Origin: Tsukamurella paurometabola DSM 20162
Lineage (GTDB): Bacteria; Actinomycetota; Actinomycetes; Mycobacteriales; Mycobacteriaceae
Assembly (NCBI RefSeq): GCF_000092225.1
Contig: NC_014158.1
Location: 3,224,001-3,288,000, forward strand
Length of the DNA stretch: 64,000 nt
Direction of reading: 5' to 3'
The position numbers were made by a program, and so were the translations under genes. The notes beneath the pieces are model-generated. The model saw only the letters and a list, made by a program, of their open reading frames with translations. It made no database searches and was not told the origin of the DNA. Positions 49,477-61,111 of the stretch are shown here, piece by piece. How positions within the stretch are numbered: the first letter of the stretch is position 1; every line of letters begins with the position of its first letter.

Positions 49477-50021
49477 AGGACAAGGTCCCCGGCGGCTTCC
49501 TACTCTCGACTCTGGAGACGGTGGCCGGGTACGCGCGGAAGGGATCACTGTGGCCCGCCACCTTCGGCCTCGCCTGCTGCGCGATCGAGATGATGGCCAC
49601 CACCGGCCCTCGGTTCGACATCGCCCGGTTCGGTATGGAGGCCTTCCGTGCCTCCCCCCGGCAGGCCGATCTGATGATCGTGGCCGGCCGGGTCAGCCAG
49701 AAGATGGCGCCCGTACTGCGGCAGGTGTACGACCAAATGGCCGAACCCAAATGGGTACTGGCCATGGGAGTCTGCGCCAGCTCGGGTGGCATGTTCAACA
49801 ACTACGCCGTCGTCCAGGGCGTGGATCATGTGGTGCCGGTGGACATCTACCTGCCCGGCTGCCCACCCCGTCCGGAGATGCTGCTCAACGCACTCATCGC
49901 CCTGCACGACAAGGTCGCCGACACCCCGATGGGCAGCCACCGCGAAGAGGCCCGGCGGGCGGCGGAGGAGGCCGCACTCAACACCCGCCCCACCATCGAG
50001 CTGAAGGGATTGTTGCGATGA
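49467..50021 (+). CDS. nuoB: NADH-quinone oxidoreductase subunit B
   Basis: This 184-residue peripheral-arm subunit carries the terminal N2 [4Fe-4S] cluster. The ligands are all present: C37, C38 ([11 protein letters not shown]), C103 (GVCASSGG) and C132 (LPGCPPRPE). ATG 49467 lies inside the end of nuoA, consistent with coupled translation. It hands electrons to quinone at the NuoB/NuoD interface. Confidence 0.97.
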   Translation: MGLEDKVPGGFLLSTLETVAGYARKGSLWPATFGLACCAIEMMATTGPRFDIARFGMEAFRASPRQADLMIVAGRVSQKMAPVLRQVYDQMAEPKWVLAMGVCASSGGMFNNYAVVQGVDHVVPVDIYLPGCPPRPEMLLNALIALHDKVADTPMGSHREEARRAAEEAALNTRPTIELKGLLR

Positions 50022-50728
50022 CCGACGATCCCGACGGCACCGTCGAACCCGTGGGCCCGCCGCCCGAGGTGGTACGCACCCGGCACGGCATGTTCGGCTC
50101 GGCCGGGAGCGGCGACACCTCGGGCTACGGCCGGATCACGCGCCCCGTCACCATGCCGGGCCCCGGCGACGAGCCGATGCCCGACGGATACGACGGGGTG
50201 TTGACTCGCCTGCGTACTGCACTCGACGAGCACCAGGGTGCACCGCCGTTCGCCGAAGCGGTCCGCTCCGTGGTGGTCCACCGCGGCGAGGTCACGCTCC
50301 GGGTGCCCCGCCAACACGTGGTCGCGGTGGCCCGTCTGCTGCGCGACGATCCTTCGTTGCGATTCGAGATGTGCCTGGGCACCTCCGGCGTGCACTTCCC
50401 CGAGGACACCGGCGCGGAACTGCGCGCGGTGACCCATCTGCAGTCCATCACGTGGGGACGCCGGCTGCGACTTGAAACCCATTGCCCGCAAGCAGATCCA
50501 CACATTCCCTCCCTGATCTCGGTGTATCCCACGGTGGATTGGCACGAGCGGGAGACCTTCGACTTCTTCGGCATCGTCTTCGACGGACACCCCTCGCTCA
50601 CCCGGATCGAGATGCCGGACGACTGGGATGGGCACCCGCAGCGTAAGGACTACCCGCTCGGCGGGATCGGGGTCGAGTTCCTCGGCGCTCAGGTGGCGCC
50701 GCCGGATTCGCGGAGGTCGTATTCGTGA
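50018..50728 (+). CDS. nuoC: NADH-quinone oxidoreductase subunit C
   Basis: This 236-residue 30-kDa subunit of the peripheral arm has the family signature [23 protein letters not shown] near residue 170-190 and the terminal [13 protein letters not shown]. It has an N-terminal extension of about 45 residues typical of actinobacterial NuoC. ATG overlaps the nuoB stop by four bases and the 3' end overlaps nuoD by four. Confidence 0.96.
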   Translation: MTDDPDGTVEPVGPPPEVVRTRHGMFGSAGSGDTSGYGRITRPVTMPGPGDEPMPDGYDGVLTRLRTALDEHQGAPPFAEAVRSVVVHRGEVTLRVPRQHVVAVARLLRDDPSLRFEMCLGTSGVHFPEDTGAELRAVTHLQSITWGRRLRLETHCPQADPHIPSLISVYPTVDWHERETFDFFGIVFDGHPSLTRIEMPDDWDGHPQRKDYPLGGIGVEFLGAQVAPPDSRRSYS

Positions 50729-52005
50729 CCGCCAGCTACACCGCCATGGGCTCGGACTGGGATGAGATCGCCGCGGAGGCCGTCGGTCACGAGCGGATCG
50801 TGGTCAACATGGGCCCGCAGCACCCGTCCACACACGGGGTGCTGCGTCTGATCCTCGAACTGGACGGCGAGACCGTGACCGAGGCCCGGTGCGGCATCGG
50901 CTTCCTGCACACCGGGATCGAGAAGAATCTGGAGTTCCGGACCTGGACCCAGGGCACCACCTTCGTCACTCGGATGGACTACCTGGCGCCCCTGTTCAAC
51001 GAGACCGCGTACTGCCTGGCGGTGGAGAAGCTGCTCGGCATCACCGACGAGATCCCCGAACGCGCCACGGTGATCCGCGTCCTGATGATGGAACTCAACC
51101 GGGTCACCAGCGACCTCGTGGCGCTCGCCACCGGCGGTATGGAGTTGGGTGCGGTCTCGCCCATGCTCAAGGGGTTCGAGATCCGCGAGCAGATCCTGAA
51201 CGTGTTCGAGACGATCACCGGGCTGCGGATGAACCACGCGTACATCCGGCCGGGCGGCGTGGCCGCAGACCTGCCCGACGACGCGCTTCCGCAGATCCGG
51301 GAGCTGCTGCGCACCCTGCCCCCGCAACTGGACTCGATGGCGGGAATGCTCACCGGCAATCCCATCTGGATGGCCCGCACCAAGGACGTCGGTTACCTCG
51401 ATCTCACCGGAGCCATGGCACTGGGCATCACGGGGCCGGTGCTGCGGTCCACCGGGCTCCCCCACGACCTGCGGCGCAGCGAACCCTACTGCGGATACGA
51501 GGACTACGAGTTCGACGTCATCACCGATACCGGATGCGACTGCTACGGCCGGTACCTGATCCGCGTGCACGAGATGACGCAGTCGCTGCGCATCGTCGAG
51601 CAGTGCCTGGACCGTCTCGCGCCGGGGCCGGTGATGATCGACGATGCCCGGTTGGGCTGGCCGGCCGATCTCACCGTGGGGCCCGACGGTCTCGGCAACT
51701 CGCGCGCCCACATCGCAGAGATCATGGGCGAGTCGATGGAGTCGCTGATCCACCACTTCAAACTGGTCACCGAGGGCTTCGCGGTACCCGCCGGCCAGGT
51801 CGCCGTTTCGGTGGAGGCGCCGCGCGGCGAGCTGCTGGTGCACGCCGTGAGTGACGGCGGCACCCGGCCGTACCGGGTGCACTTCCGCGACCCGTCGTTC
51901 ACGAATCTGCAGGCGGTGGCGGCGATGTGCGAGGGCGGCATGGTCTCGGATGTGATCGCCGCGGTGGCCAGCATCGACCCGGTGATGGGAGGAGTGGACC
52001 GATGA
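50725..52005 (+). CDS. nuoD: NADH-quinone oxidoreductase subunit D
   Basis: This 426-residue 49-kDa subunit forms the quinone pocket with NuoB. The family block [14 protein letters not shown] (near 29-42) with the quinone-contact histidine is present, as are [12 protein letters not shown] and [12 protein letters not shown]. It is separate from nuoC, as in mycobacteria, not fused as in E. coli. The start GTG overlaps the nuoC stop. Confidence 0.97.
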   Translation: MTASYTAMGSDWDEIAAEAVGHERIVVNMGPQHPSTHGVLRLILELDGETVTEARCGIGFLHTGIEKNLEFRTWTQGTTFVTRMDYLAPLFNETAYCLAVEKLLGITDEIPERATVIRVLMMELNRVTSDLVALATGGMELGAVSPMLKGFEIREQILNVFETITGLRMNHAYIRPGGVAADLPDDALPQIRELLRTLPPQLDSMAGMLTGNPIWMARTKDVGYLDLTGAMALGITGPVLRSTGLPHDLRRSEPYCGYEDYEFDVITDTGCDCYGRYLIRVHEMTQSLRIVEQCLDRLAPGPVMIDDARLGWPADLTVGPDGLGNSRAHIAEIMGESMESLIHHFKLVTEGFAVPAGQVAVSVEAPRGELLVHAVSDGGTRPYRVHFRDPSFTNLQAVAAMCEGGMVSDVIAAVASIDPVMGGVDR

Positions 52006-52715
52006 GCGAACCCGTCTTCCTCGAATTCGGTGCCCGGCCGGAGGAGTCCGTGCAGTTGTATCGCCCGGGTGCGCCCACGGAATACTCCGCCGAGGTCGCC
52101 GAGCGGCTGGCGGCCGACGCCGCTGTCCTCGTCGCCCGCTACCCCGAGCCGCGGTCAGCGCTGCTGCCCCTGCTGCACCTGGTGCAATCGCAGGACGGAT
52201 ACATCACGCCCGCGGGGATCGAATTCTGCGCCCGCACTCTGGAACTCACCGCCGCCGACGTGATCTCGGTGGCCACCTTCTATTCGATGTACCGGCGCGG
52301 TCCGACGGGCGAGTACCTCGTGGGCGTGTGCACCACCACGCTGTGCGCGGTGCTCGGCGGCGACGCGATCCTCTCGGCGCTGTGCGAACACCTCGGCATC
52401 GAGCCGGGCGGCACCACCGACGACGGCCGGGTCACCGTGGAGCGGATCGAATGCAACGCGGCCTGTGACTACGCGCCCGTGGTGATGGTGAATTGGGAGT
52501 TCTTCGACGATCAGACCGTGGCGAGCGCTCGCGCACTGGTCGACGGGCTGCGCACGGGAACAGCACCCTTGCCGACTCGGGGCGCGCCGCTGCTGCCCTT
52601 TCGCGAAACCGCCCGACTGCTCGCCGGTTTCGACGACGCGCGGTCCGGAGCCGTGGCCGCCTCAGGGGTGGGCGGCGAACCGACGCTGGCCGGACTCAGG
52701 AAGGCGCAGACATGA
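52002..52715 (+). CDS. nuoE: NADH-quinone oxidoreductase subunit E
   Basis: This 237-residue thioredoxin-fold subunit carries the N1a [2Fe-2S] cluster. The ligands are in [12 protein letters not shown] (CxxxxC) and [10 protein letters not shown] (CxxxC). An extra C-terminal tail of about 50 residues after the fold, Gly/Ala-rich, is seen also in mycobacterial NuoE. ATGA overlap with nuoD; overlaps nuoF by four bases. Confidence 0.96.
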   Translation: MSEPVFLEFGARPEESVQLYRPGAPTEYSAEVAERLAADAAVLVARYPEPRSALLPLLHLVQSQDGYITPAGIEFCARTLELTAADVISVATFYSMYRRGPTGEYLVGVCTTTLCAVLGGDAILSALCEHLGIEPGGTTDDGRVTVERIECNAACDYAPVVMVNWEFFDDQTVASARALVDGLRTGTAPLPTRGAPLLPFRETARLLAGFDDARSGAVAASGVGGEPTLAGLRKAQT

Positions 52716-54052
52716 CCGCCCGCCTCACACCCGTGCTGTCGGCCCAGTGGGACACCCCGGAGCCGTGGACCCTCGCCTCGTACCGCGCGAGCGGTGGCTA
52801 CACCGGGATCGACCGGGCCCTCGCCATGACACCCGACCAGGTGATCGAACTGGTGAAGGAGGCCGGTTTGCGCGGTCGCGGTGGCGCGGGGTTTCCCACC
52901 GGCCTGAAGTGGAGTTTCATCCCGCAGCTGCGTGCGGGGGAAGAACCGAAGCCGGGGGCGGACAAACCGCATTACCTGGTGGTCAACGCCGACGAATCCG
53001 AGCCCGGTACGTGCAAGGACATGCCGCTGATGTTCGCCACGCCGCACACCCTGATCGAGGGCGTGATCATCGCCTCGTACGCGATCCGGGCCCGGCAGGC
53101 CTTCATCTACGTCCGCGGGGAGGTGCTCGGCGTGCAACGCCGGCTGCGGGCCGCCGTGGCGGAGGCCTATGCGGCGGGCTACCTCGGGAAGCCGCTCGGT
53201 GAGAACGGATTCACTGTTGATCTGGTCGTGCACGGTGGCGCCGGCGCCTACATCTGCGGCGAGGAGACCGCCCTGCTGGACTCCTTGGAGGGCCGCCGCG
53301 GGCAACCCCGGTTGCGCCCGCCCTTCCCCGCCGTCGCCGGCCTGTACGCCTCACCCACGTGCGTCAACAACGTCGAATCCATCGCGAGCGTGCCGGCGAT
53401 CCTGGCCAACGGCGCCGACTGGTTCCGCACCATGGGCAGCGAGAAGTCGCCCGGATTCACGCTGTACTCGGTCTCGGGCCACGTGGTGCGGCCCGGACAG
53501 TACGAGGCCGCGCTGGGCATCACGCTGCGGGAGATGCTCGAGCTGGCCGGCGGGGTGCGACCGGGGCACGAGTTGAAGTTCTGGACGCCGGGCGGATCGT
53601 CGACGCCGCTGCTGACGGCCGAGCACCTGGACGTGCCCCTGGACTACGAGGGGGTCGCCGGGGCCGGATCGATGCTGGGCACCAAGGCGCTGCAGATCTT
53701 CGACGACACGGTTTGCGTCGTGCGAGCGGTGCTGCGCTGGCTGGAGTTCTACGCGCACGAATCCTGCGGGAAGTGCACACCGTGCCGGGAGGGCACCTAC
53801 TGGCTGGTGCGGTTGCTGCGCCGGCTGGAGCAGGGCGAGGGCGAACCGGAAGACCTCACCACCCTGGCCGACGTGGCCGACGGCGTTCTGGGCAAAGCCT
53901 TCTGCGCCCTGGGCGACGGCGCCGCAAGCCCGATCCAGAGCTCGCTGACGTACTTCCGCGAGGAATACGAACGGCACGTGCACGAGCGCGGCTGCCCGTT
54001 CGATCCCGCCGCCTCCCTGCGCGAGGCGCCGGTAGCGGGAGGCGCGCGGTGA
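52712..54052 (+). CDS. nuoF: NADH-quinone oxidoreductase subunit F
   Basis: This 446-residue NADH-dehydrogenase subunit holds FMN and the N3 [4Fe-4S] cluster. It shows [16 protein letters not shown] (FMN/NADH site), [31 protein letters not shown] and the cluster motif [15 protein letters not shown] overlaps nuoE and the end overlaps nuoG by four bases (GTGA). It oxidises NADH at the tip of the peripheral arm. Confidence 0.97.
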   Translation: MTARLTPVLSAQWDTPEPWTLASYRASGGYTGIDRALAMTPDQVIELVKEAGLRGRGGAGFPTGLKWSFIPQLRAGEEPKPGADKPHYLVVNADESEPGTCKDMPLMFATPHTLIEGVIIASYAIRARQAFIYVRGEVLGVQRRLRAAVAEAYAAGYLGKPLGENGFTVDLVVHGGAGAYICGEETALLDSLEGRRGQPRLRPPFPAVAGLYASPTCVNNVESIASVPAILANGADWFRTMGSEKSPGFTLYSVSGHVVRPGQYEAALGITLREMLELAGGVRPGHELKFWTPGGSSTPLLTAEHLDVPLDYEGVAGAGSMLGTKALQIFDDTVCVVRAVLRWLEFYAHESCGKCTPCREGTYWLVRLLRRLEQGEGEPEDLTTLADVADGVLGKAFCALGDGAASPIQSSLTYFREEYERHVHERGCPFDPAASLREAPVAGGAR

Positions 54053-56382
54053 CCGCCCCGCCCACCGTCAAGGCGAGTATCGACGGGATCGAGATCGAGG
54101 TGCCACCCGGCACTCTGGTGATCCGCGCCGCGGAACAGCTCGGCATCGCGATCCCTCGGTTCTGCGATCATCCGCTGCTGGCGCCGGCCGGTGCCTGCCG
54201 CCAATGTCTAGTCGACGTGGAGGGGCAACGCAAACCACTGGCCTCGTGCACCACGACGGTGACCGACGGCATGGTGGTCCGCACGCAGGCCACCTCGGCC
54301 GCGGCGGCCGGGGCCCAGCGCAGTGTGATGGAACTGCTGCTGGTCAACCATCCGCTGGACTGCCCGGTGTGCGATAAGGGCGGTGAGTGCCCGTTACAGA
54401 ATCAGGCGATGTCGGCCGGTCGCGCGCAGTCCCGGTTCCCCGCGGCCGACAAGCGCACCTACCCCAAGCCGATCCCGATCTCCGCCGAGGTGGTACTCGA
54501 TCGCGAACGCTGCGTGCTGTGCGCCCGCTGCACGCGGTTCGCCGACGAGATCGCCGGCGACGACTTCATCGAATTGCTCGACCGTGGAGCGCTGCAACAG
54601 GTGGGCACCGCGGGCGATGAGCCACTCGATTCGTACTTCTCCGGCAACACCGTGCAGATCTGCCCGGTGGGTGCCCTCACCTCGACCGACTACCGGTTCC
54701 GCGCCCGTCCGTTCGACCTCACCTCGACCCCGTCAGCCTGTGAGCACTGCGCCAGTGGATGCTCGCTGCGGGTCGACCACCGCCGCGGCGAGGTGCTGCG
54801 CCGCCTCGCCGGTGACGATCCCGATGTCAACGAGGAGTGGAACTGCGACAAGGGCCGCTGGGCGATGCGCTACCCGACGCTGCCCGACCGCATCACCACA
54901 CCGCTGGTGCGCGGATCCGATGGGGTGCTGGCCCCGGCGTCGTGGCCGGAGGCGATCGCCGTCGCGGCGGCCGGCCTGCGCGACCGTTCCGCGGCAGTGC
55001 TCGCCGGCGGGCGCGGCACCGTCGAAGACCTGTACGCGTACTCAGCCTTCGCGCGAGTAGCCCTGCACACCAACGACGTCGACTTCCGGGCGCGCGCGCA
55101 CAGCGCCGAGGAGGCCGCGTTCCTCGGCTCCGGAGTGGCGGGCGGCGTGACCTACGCCGATCTGGAGGCCGCGCCCGTGGTGCTGCTCGTGGGCTTCGAG
55201 CCCGAGGAGGAGTCGCCGATCGTGCACCTACGGCTGCGCAAAGCGGTCCGCTCCGGTGCCACCCGGGTGCTCTCCATCGCGCCGTTCGCCTCCCGCGGCC
55301 TGGGCCGCCTGCACGGCGAGCTGATCGCCTGCCGTCCCGGCACCGAGGCCGCGGCACTCACCGACCCCGGCCTGGCAGAACAGATCCCGCCGGACGCGGT
55401 GATCATGATCGGTGAGCGCCTCGGCGAGGCGCCGGGCGCACTCTCCGCCGCCGCCGGGCTGGCCGCCACGACCGGGGCTCGTGTGGCCTGGATACCGCGT
55501 CGCGCGGGCGAACCCGGTGGCGTCGCGGCAGGCACGCTGCCCAATCTGCTACCGGGTGGCCGTGTCACCGCCGATCCTACGCATCACGCCGAGCTGGAAC
55601 GGTTCTGGGACACTGCGCTGCCGATCGAGCCGGGCCGCGATACCGCCGCGATACTGGCCGCCGCCGAATCGGGCGAGGTTCAGGCGTTGGTGTGCGGCGC
55701 CGTCGAAGTCTCCGATCTCCCCGATCCCGACGCCGCGCGGCGGGCCCTGGAGAAGGCCTTCGTGGTGAGCCTCGAATTGCGGGCCTCCGCGGTCACGGCG
55801 CGGGCCGATGTGGTTCTGCCGGTCGCGTCGGTGGCACAGCGGGCCGGAACCTTCCGGAACTGGGAGGGTCGTGATCGTCGCTTTCCCGCCGCGCTCCCCG
55901 CTCCCGGCGCACTGCCGGATGCCCGAGTCCTGGCCGTGCTCGCCGCGGCGCTCGGCACGAACCTCGGCTTCACCGATGCCGACGGGGCCGCTGCCGCCCT
56001 ACGCGATCTCGGCACCGTCGACGCAGTGCGGACCATCGAACCGGTGGCGGCCCAGCCGATGGCCCTGCCCGGCACCGGGGAGGCACTCCTCGCGACCTGG
56101 CGACAGCTGCTCGACCTGGGACGCGGACAGGACGGTCTGCCGAATCTCGCCGCCACCGCCCGCCCGCCGGTGGCCCGGTTGTCCGCCGGCACCGCTGCCG
56201 AGATCGGCGCCTCGGACTCCGTGACGGTATCCACCGCCCGCGGCGCGATCACGCTGCCGCTCAGCATCACCGATATGCCCGACCGGGTGGTGTGGCTCCC
56301 GCGGAACTCCCCGGGCAGCACGGTGGACGAGACGCTGGGCGTCGGCTGGGGAGCAGTCGTGCGGATCGGCACGCCATCATGA
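54049..56382 (+). CDS. nuoG: NADH-quinone oxidoreductase subunit G
   Basis: This 777-residue subunit has an N-terminal [2Fe-2S] ferredoxin domain ([17 protein letters not shown]), the histidine-cysteine motif [18 protein letters not shown], a [4Fe-4S] site [10 protein letters not shown], then [12 protein letters not shown] for the extra N7-type cluster, and a large molybdopterin-oxidoreductase-like domain without cofactor. The GTG overlaps the nuoF stop. Longer reading upstream in this frame is a shadow of nuoF. Confidence 0.96.
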   Translation: MTAPPTVKASIDGIEIEVPPGTLVIRAAEQLGIAIPRFCDHPLLAPAGACRQCLVDVEGQRKPLASCTTTVTDGMVVRTQATSAAAAGAQRSVMELLLVNHPLDCPVCDKGGECPLQNQAMSAGRAQSRFPAADKRTYPKPIPISAEVVLDRERCVLCARCTRFADEIAGDDFIELLDRGALQQVGTAGDEPLDSYFSGNTVQICPVGALTSTDYRFRARPFDLTSTPSACEHCASGCSLRVDHRRGEVLRRLAGDDPDVNEEWNCDKGRWAMRYPTLPDRITTPLVRGSDGVLAPASWPEAIAVAAAGLRDRSAAVLAGGRGTVEDLYAYSAFARVALHTNDVDFRARAHSAEEAAFLGSGVAGGVTYADLEAAPVVLLVGFEPEEESPIVHLRLRKAVRSGATRVLSIAPFASRGLGRLHGELIACRPGTEAAALTDPGLAEQIPPDAVIMIGERLGEAPGALSAAAGLAATTGARVAWIPRRAGEPGGVAAGTLPNLLPGGRVTADPTHHAELERFWDTALPIEPGRDTAAILAAAESGEVQALVCGAVEVSDLPDPDAARRALEKAFVVSLELRASAVTARADVVLPVASVAQRAGTFRNWEGRDRRFPAALPAPGALPDARVLAVLAAALGTNLGFTDADGAAAALRDLGTVDAVRTIEPVAAQPMALPGTGEALLATWRQLLDLGRGQDGLPNLAATARPPVARLSAGTAAEIGASDSVTVSTARGAITLPLSITDMPDRVVWLPRNSPGSTVDETLGVGWGAVVRIGTPS

Positions 56383-57671
56383 CTTTCCGCGCGCTGGGAC
56401 CGCACGAGAACGTCGACCTGTCGGCGTTCGGCCGCGATCCGCTGTGGCTGATCCTGGTCAAGGCGGTGGCGGTCTTCGCCTTCCTCGTACTCACCGTGCT
56501 CGCGGCGATCCTCATCGAACGCAAGGTGATGGCGCGGATGCAGCATCGCTACGGCCCCAACCGGCTGGGGCTGTTCGGCATCCTGCAGTCCCTCGCCGAC
56601 GGCATCAAGCTCGCCCTCAAGGAGGGCATCACGCCGAGCGGCGTCGACCGGCCGGTGTACCTGCTGGCACCGATCATCGCGACGATCCCCGCTTTCCTCG
56701 CGTTCGCAGTGATCCCGTTCGGCCCGGAGGTGTCCGTGTTCGGAACCCGGACGCCGTTGCAGCTCACCGACCTTCCCGTCGCCGTGCTCTACATCTTGGC
56801 CGTCACCAGCATCGGGGTGTACGGCATCGTGCTCGCCGGATGGTCGTCGGGGTCGACCTACCCGCTGCTCGGCGGGCTGCGCTCCACGGCCCAGGTGATC
56901 AGCTACGAAGTGGCGATGGGCCTCTCCTTCGCCGCCGTGTTCCTCTACGCGGGCACCATGGCCACCTCGGGCATCGTGGCCGCGCAGGACGGTACCTGGT
57001 ACATCTTCCTCCTGCTGCCCTCGTTCGCGGTGTATGCGATCTCCATGGTGGGCGAGACGAACCGCGCCCCATTCGATCTGCCCGAGGCGGAAGGCGAGCT
57101 GGTGGGAGGTTTCCACACCGAGTACAGCTCGCTGAAGTTCGCGATGTTCATGCTCGCCGAGTACGTGAACATGACCACGGTGTCCGCTCTCGCCACCACA
57201 CTGTTCCTCGGTGGCTGGCATGCGCCATGGCCACTGAACCTGTGGGATGGTGCGAACTCCGGATGGTGGCCGGTGGTGTGGTTCGTCGCCAAGGTGTGGG
57301 TGTTCCTGTTCGCGTTCATCTGGCTGCGCACCACGTTGCCGCGACTGCGGTACGACCAATTCATGCGGTTCGGGTGGCAGCTGCTGATCCCGAGCGCACT
57401 GGTATGGATCCTGGTGGCTGGGGGCGTGCAGGCCTGGGCACTGGCGGGCCACGACACGACCGTGCTCGCCCCCGTGGTCTCGGTGGCCTTCACCCTCGCG
57501 GTGATCGGCGTTCTCGCGGTACGGCACCGCAAGCAGAAGACGCCACCGGAACCGCCCGACCCGCAGACATATTCGCTGCCCTTCGACCCGATGGCCGGCG
57601 GCTTCCCTGTGCCGCCACTGCCGGGACAGTACCTTCCCGAACACACGTCCACGGAGGTGTCCCATGGCTGA
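56379..57671 (+). CDS. nuoH: NADH-quinone oxidoreductase subunit H
   Basis: This 430-residue membrane subunit links both arms and lines the quinone channel. Eight or more helices are seen with the family motifs [36 protein letters not shown], and [30 protein letters not shown]. The C-terminal 60 residues are a Pro-rich soluble tail, longer than in E. coli. ATGA overlap with nuoG; overlaps nuoI by eight bases. Confidence 0.97.
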   Translation: MTFRALGPHENVDLSAFGRDPLWLILVKAVAVFAFLVLTVLAAILIERKVMARMQHRYGPNRLGLFGILQSLADGIKLALKEGITPSGVDRPVYLLAPIIATIPAFLAFAVIPFGPEVSVFGTRTPLQLTDLPVAVLYILAVTSIGVYGIVLAGWSSGSTYPLLGGLRSTAQVISYEVAMGLSFAAVFLYAGTMATSGIVAAQDGTWYIFLLLPSFAVYAISMVGETNRAPFDLPEAEGELVGGFHTEYSSLKFAMFMLAEYVNMTTVSALATTLFLGGWHAPWPLNLWDGANSGWWPVVWFVAKVWVFLFAFIWLRTTLPRLRYDQFMRFGWQLLIPSALVWILVAGGVQAWALAGHDTTVLAPVVSVAFTLAVIGVLAVRHRKQKTPPEPPDPQTYSLPFDPMAGGFPVPPLPGQYLPEHTSTEVSHG

Positions 57672-58167
57672 TCCCCTCGGCCTCGGCGGATTCGGCACGA
57701 CCCTGCGCACGATGTTCAGCAAGCCGGTCACCGAGAGTTACCCGGAGCAGAAGGAGCCCACCGCCGCGCGGTATCACGGCCGGCACCAACTGAACCGGTA
57801 CGCGGACGGGCTGGAGAAATGTATCGGCTGCGAGCTGTGCGCGTGGAGCTGCCCCGCCGATGCGATCTACGTGGAGGGCGCCGACAACACCGACGAGGAG
57901 CGGTTCTCGCCGGGCGAGCGGTACGGACGGGTGTACCAGATCAACTACCTGCGGTGCATCGGCTGCGGGCTGTGCGTGAAGGCGTGCCCCACCCGCGCGC
58001 TCACCATGACCAACGACTACGAGATGGCCGACGGCGAACGCGCCGAACTGATCTACGACAAGGACCACCTGCTCGCGCCGCTCCAGCCCGGAGAGGAGCC
58101 GCCGCCGCATGCCATGCGCCCGGGCACCACCGCTGCCGACTACTACCGCGGCGAGGTGGACCAATGA
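57664..58167 (+). CDS. nuoI: NADH-quinone oxidoreductase subunit I
   Basis: This 167-residue ferredoxin-type subunit has two [4Fe-4S] clusters N6a and N6b: C53, C56, C59, C63 ([12 protein letters not shown]) and C98, C101, C104, C108 ([12 protein letters not shown]). It conducts electrons between NuoG and NuoB. The start lies within the end of nuoH and the stop overlaps nuoJ by four bases. Confidence 0.97.
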   Translation: MADPLGLGGFGTTLRTMFSKPVTESYPEQKEPTAARYHGRHQLNRYADGLEKCIGCELCAWSCPADAIYVEGADNTDEERFSPGERYGRVYQINYLRCIGCGLCVKACPTRALTMTNDYEMADGERAELIYDKDHLLAPLQPGEEPPPHAMRPGTTAADYYRGEVDQ

Positions 58168-58934
58168 CCGGTGAGGAGGTCGCGTTCTGGGTCGTCGCCG
58201 TGCCCGCGGTGCTGTTCGCGCTGGGCGTGGTGGTGGCGTCGAAGGCCGTGTACTCCGCACTGTGCCTGGCGGCCACCATGATCCTGCTCGCCGTCGCCTA
58301 TCTCTCGCAGGGCGCGATGTTCCTCGGCGTGGTCCAGGTCGTGGTCTACACCGGCGCCGTCATGATGTTGTTCCTGTTCGTGGTGATGCTGGTGGGTGTC
58401 GACTCGTCGGACTCACTCGTGGAGACCCTGCGCGGACACCGGGTGGCCGCGGCGGTCGCCGGTACCGGATTCGGCCTGCTGCTGGTGACGCTGCTGGCCC
58501 GGGCCGTGCTGCCGGTGCCGCGCCCCGTCGACGGGGTGGCCCCGCAGTACCCGCCGAACTCGGTGGAGGCCTTGGCCGACACCGTCTTCGTGCGCTACGT
58601 GTGGGCCTTCGAGCTGACCGCCGCACTGCTCATCACAGCGACCCTCGGAGCGATGATCCTCGCTCATCGCGAGAAGCTCACGGCGCCCCTCTCGCAGCGC
58701 GAGCAGTCCATCCTCCGATTCCGGGAGGGGCGTCGCGCTACTCCGCTGCCCAACCCCGGGGTGTACGCGCGGGGCAACGCGGTCGATCTGCCGGCCTTGT
58801 TGCCCGACGGTTCGCCTGCACCGGATTCGGTGAATCGCACGCTGACCCCGCGCACGCCCGGACAACGCCGTGAGTTGCCCGGCCGCGGCCGCACCCTTGA
58901 CGACGATCCGGTCACGAGCGAGGTGGCACCGTGA
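58164..58934 (+). CDS. nuoJ: NADH-quinone oxidoreductase subunit J
   Basis: This 256-residue membrane subunit has five helices in the first 170 residues, with [21 protein letters not shown] (the pi-bulge helix region). The last 80 residues are a Pro/Arg-rich cytosolic tail not found in E. coli NuoJ, as is usual in actinobacteria. Overlaps nuoI and nuoK by four bases each. Confidence 0.95.
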   Translation: MTGEEVAFWVVAVPAVLFALGVVVASKAVYSALCLAATMILLAVAYLSQGAMFLGVVQVVVYTGAVMMLFLFVVMLVGVDSSDSLVETLRGHRVAAAVAGTGFGLLLVTLLARAVLPVPRPVDGVAPQYPPNSVEALADTVFVRYVWAFELTAALLITATLGAMILAHREKLTAPLSQREQSILRFREGRRATPLPNPGVYARGNAVDLPALLPDGSPAPDSVNRTLTPRTPGQRRELPGRGRTLDDDPVTSEVAP

Positions 58935-59230
58935 ACCCGCACCTCTATCTGTACCTCGCAGCGCTGTTGTTCGCGATCGGCTCCGCCGGGGTGCTCCTGC
59001 GCCGCAACGCGATCGTGGTGTTCATGTGCGTCGAGCTGATGCTCAACGCCGCGAACCTCGCACTGGTCACCGCGGGACGCATGCACGCGAGCGGACAGGG
59101 ACAGGTCCTCGCCTTCTTCACCATGGTGGTCGCCGCCGCGGAAGTGGTGGTGGGCCTGGCGATCATCATCGCCATCTTCCGCTCCCGGCGGTCGGTGTCC
59201 GTCGATGAACCGCACCTGCTGAGGCGGTGA
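58931..59230 (+). CDS. nuoK: NADH-quinone oxidoreductase subunit K
   Basis: This 99-residue MrpC-like membrane subunit has three helices with conserved glutamates in [14 protein letters not shown] and in the third helix ([13 protein letters not shown]) that form part of the proton path. GTG start overlaps the nuoJ stop; nuoL begins three bases after the stop. Confidence 0.96.
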   Translation: MNPHLYLYLAALLFAIGSAGVLLRRNAIVVFMCVELMLNAANLALVTAGRMHASGQGQVLAFFTMVVAAAEVVVGLAIIIAIFRSRRSVSVDEPHLLRR

Positions 59231-59233
59231 CCC

Positions 59234-61111
59234 GTGGGCACACTGCTTGCGGCACTGCCGCTGATCCCCCTCGCCGGAGCGGCGGTCCTCCTGTTGGGCG
59301 GGCGGCGCACGGATGCCTGGGGCCACCTGCTGGGGACGCTCGTCGCGGCCGTGTCGTTCGTGGTCGCGGCCGTGCTGTTCGCCCAGCTGCTGGGCCGTGA
59401 TGCCGGTGCCCGGTCGGTGAGCACCGTGCTCTATCACTGGTTCTCAGGCGGTTCGCTCTCGGTCGATCTCGCCTTCCGGCTCGATCAGCTGTCCGTGTGC
59501 TTCGCGCTCCTGATCACCGGGGTGGGAACGCTGATCCACATCTATTCGATCGGCTACATGAGCGACGATCCCGGGCGGCGCCGCTTCTTCGGCTACCTGA
59601 ACCTGTTCCTCGGCGCCATGCTCGTGCTGGTCCTCGCGGACGATCTGGTGGTGCTGTATCTGGGCTGGGAGGGCGTAGGCCTCGCTTCGTACCTGCTCAT
59701 CGGGTTCTGGCAGCACAAGCCCTCGGCGGCCACGGCGGCGCGGAAGGCGTTCATCGTCAACCGCGTCGGCGATATGGGCCTCGCGCTCGCCGTCGCGGTG
59801 ACCCTCGCGACCTTCGGCACCACGTCGTTCGGCGGCTTCCTGCCGCAGGCCGCGGAGGCCGAGTCGAGCACCGTCACCTGGATCGGCCTGCTTCTGCTCC
59901 TGGCGGCATGCGCCAAATCCGCGCAAGTGCCGTTGCAGAGCTGGCTGGGCGACGCTATGGAGGGCCCGACCCCGGTCTCCGCGCTGATCCACGCCGCCAC
60001 GATGGTGACCGCAGGCGTGTACCTCATCGTGCGCACCGGGCCCCTCTTCGAGGCCGCACCCGTGGCCCAGGGGTTCGTGCTCGCGGTCGGCGCGGTGACG
60101 CTGCTCTTCGGTGCCGTAATCGGCTGCGCGAAGGACGACATCAAGAAGGCGCTCGCCGCGTCGACGATGAGCCAGATCGGCTACATGGTGCTCGCCGCCG
60201 GACTCGGACCCGCCGGGTACGCGCTCGCGATCGCACACCTGTTGGCGCACGGCTGTTTCAAGGCCGGCCTGTTCCTCGGTGCCGGTTCTGTGATGCACGG
60301 TATGAACGACGAGACCGATATGCGCCGCTATGGCGGGCTGCGGTCGGTCATGCCGATCACCGCGATCACTTTCGGTCTCGGCTATCTGGCGATCATCGGA
60401 GTGCCACCGCTGTCCGGCTTCTACACCAAGGACGGCATCATCGAGGCCGCGTTCGGACGCGGCGGATTCTGGGGAATCGTGCTGGGCGGCACCATGATCC
60501 TCGGTGCCGGTATCACCGGTTTCTACATGACCCGGGTCATGGTGCTCACCTTCTTCGGCACCCCGCGGTGGCGCGAGGACGCGCACCCGCACGAGTCGCC
60601 GCGCGTGATGACGGCGCCGATGATCGTACTGGCGGTCGGCAGCGTCAGCGCCGGCGCGGCTCTGATGCTCGGTGGGCGGATCGCCGATTTCCTCGCGCCG
60701 GCGGTGGGCCCTGCGCCCGAAGCACACCACCTCCTGCCTGCGTGGGCGGTCACTGCGCTCGTGCTCGCCGCGGTCGCGATCGGCGTAGCCTTTGCGGTCC
60801 GCGTCACCCGGACGGTGCCGGTCGAGGCACCCACAGACATCTCGCCTCTCACCCGCGCCGCGCGCAGGGACCTCTACGGTGACGACCTCAACGAGGCGGT
60901 GTTCATGAAGCCCGGCCAGGCTGCGACGGCGGCCCTGGTGACCCTCGAAGACAAGGCGCTCGACGGTGCCGTCGGCCTGGTCCCCGAGGGCGTACGCGGC
61001 GCTTCGGGGGTGCTGCGGCACTGGCAGACCGGATACGCGCGCAGTTACGCGCTGACCATGCTCGCGGGTGCGGCGGTGCTGGTCGGTGCGGTGGCGGTGT
61101 GGGTCTCATGA
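59234..61111 (+). CDS. nuoL: NADH-quinone oxidoreductase subunit L
   Basis: This 625-residue antiporter-like proton-pumping subunit has about 15-16 helices. It shows [24 protein letters not shown] with the key glutamate, [30 protein letters not shown] with the lysine-pathway residues nearby, and the long C-terminal lateral helix region. GTG 59234. The stop overlaps nuoM as ATGA. Confidence 0.96.
   Translation: MGTLLAALPLIPLAGAAVLLLGGRRTDAWGHLLGTLVAAVSFVVAAVLFAQLLGRDAGARSVSTVLYHWFSGGSLSVDLAFRLDQLSVCFALLITGVGTLIHIYSIGYMSDDPGRRRFFGYLNLFLGAMLVLVLADDLVVLYLGWEGVGLASYLLIGFWQHKPSAATAARKAFIVNRVGDMGLALAVAVTLATFGTTSFGGFLPQAAEAESSTVTWIGLLLLLAACAKSAQVPLQSWLGDAMEGPTPVSALIHAATMVTAGVYLIVRTGPLFEAAPVAQGFVLAVGAVTLLFGAVIGCAKDDIKKALAASTMSQIGYMVLAAGLGPAGYALAIAHLLAHGCFKAGLFLGAGSVMHGMNDETDMRRYGGLRSVMPITAITFGLGYLAIIGVPPLSGFYTKDGIIEAAFGRGGFWGIVLGGTMILGAGITGFYMTRVMVLTFFGTPRWREDAHPHESPRVMTAPMIVLAVGSVSAGAALMLGGRIADFLAPAVGPAPEAHHLLPAWAVTALVLAAVAIGVAFAVRVTRTVPVEAPTDISPLTRAARRDLYGDDLNEAVFMKPGQAATAALVTLEDKALDGAVGLVPEGVRGASGVLRHWQTGYARSYALTMLAGAAVLVGAVAVWVS

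Noticed and set aside
55680-57731. 683-codon minus-strand frame opposite nuoG-nuoH
   Set aside because: Crosses the boundary of two overlapping nuo genes; low-complexity charged sequence typical of a shadow.
59444-61021. 525-codon minus-strand frame opposite nuoL
   Set aside because: Shadow of nuoL; no family features, extreme His/Arg/Gln/Gly content.
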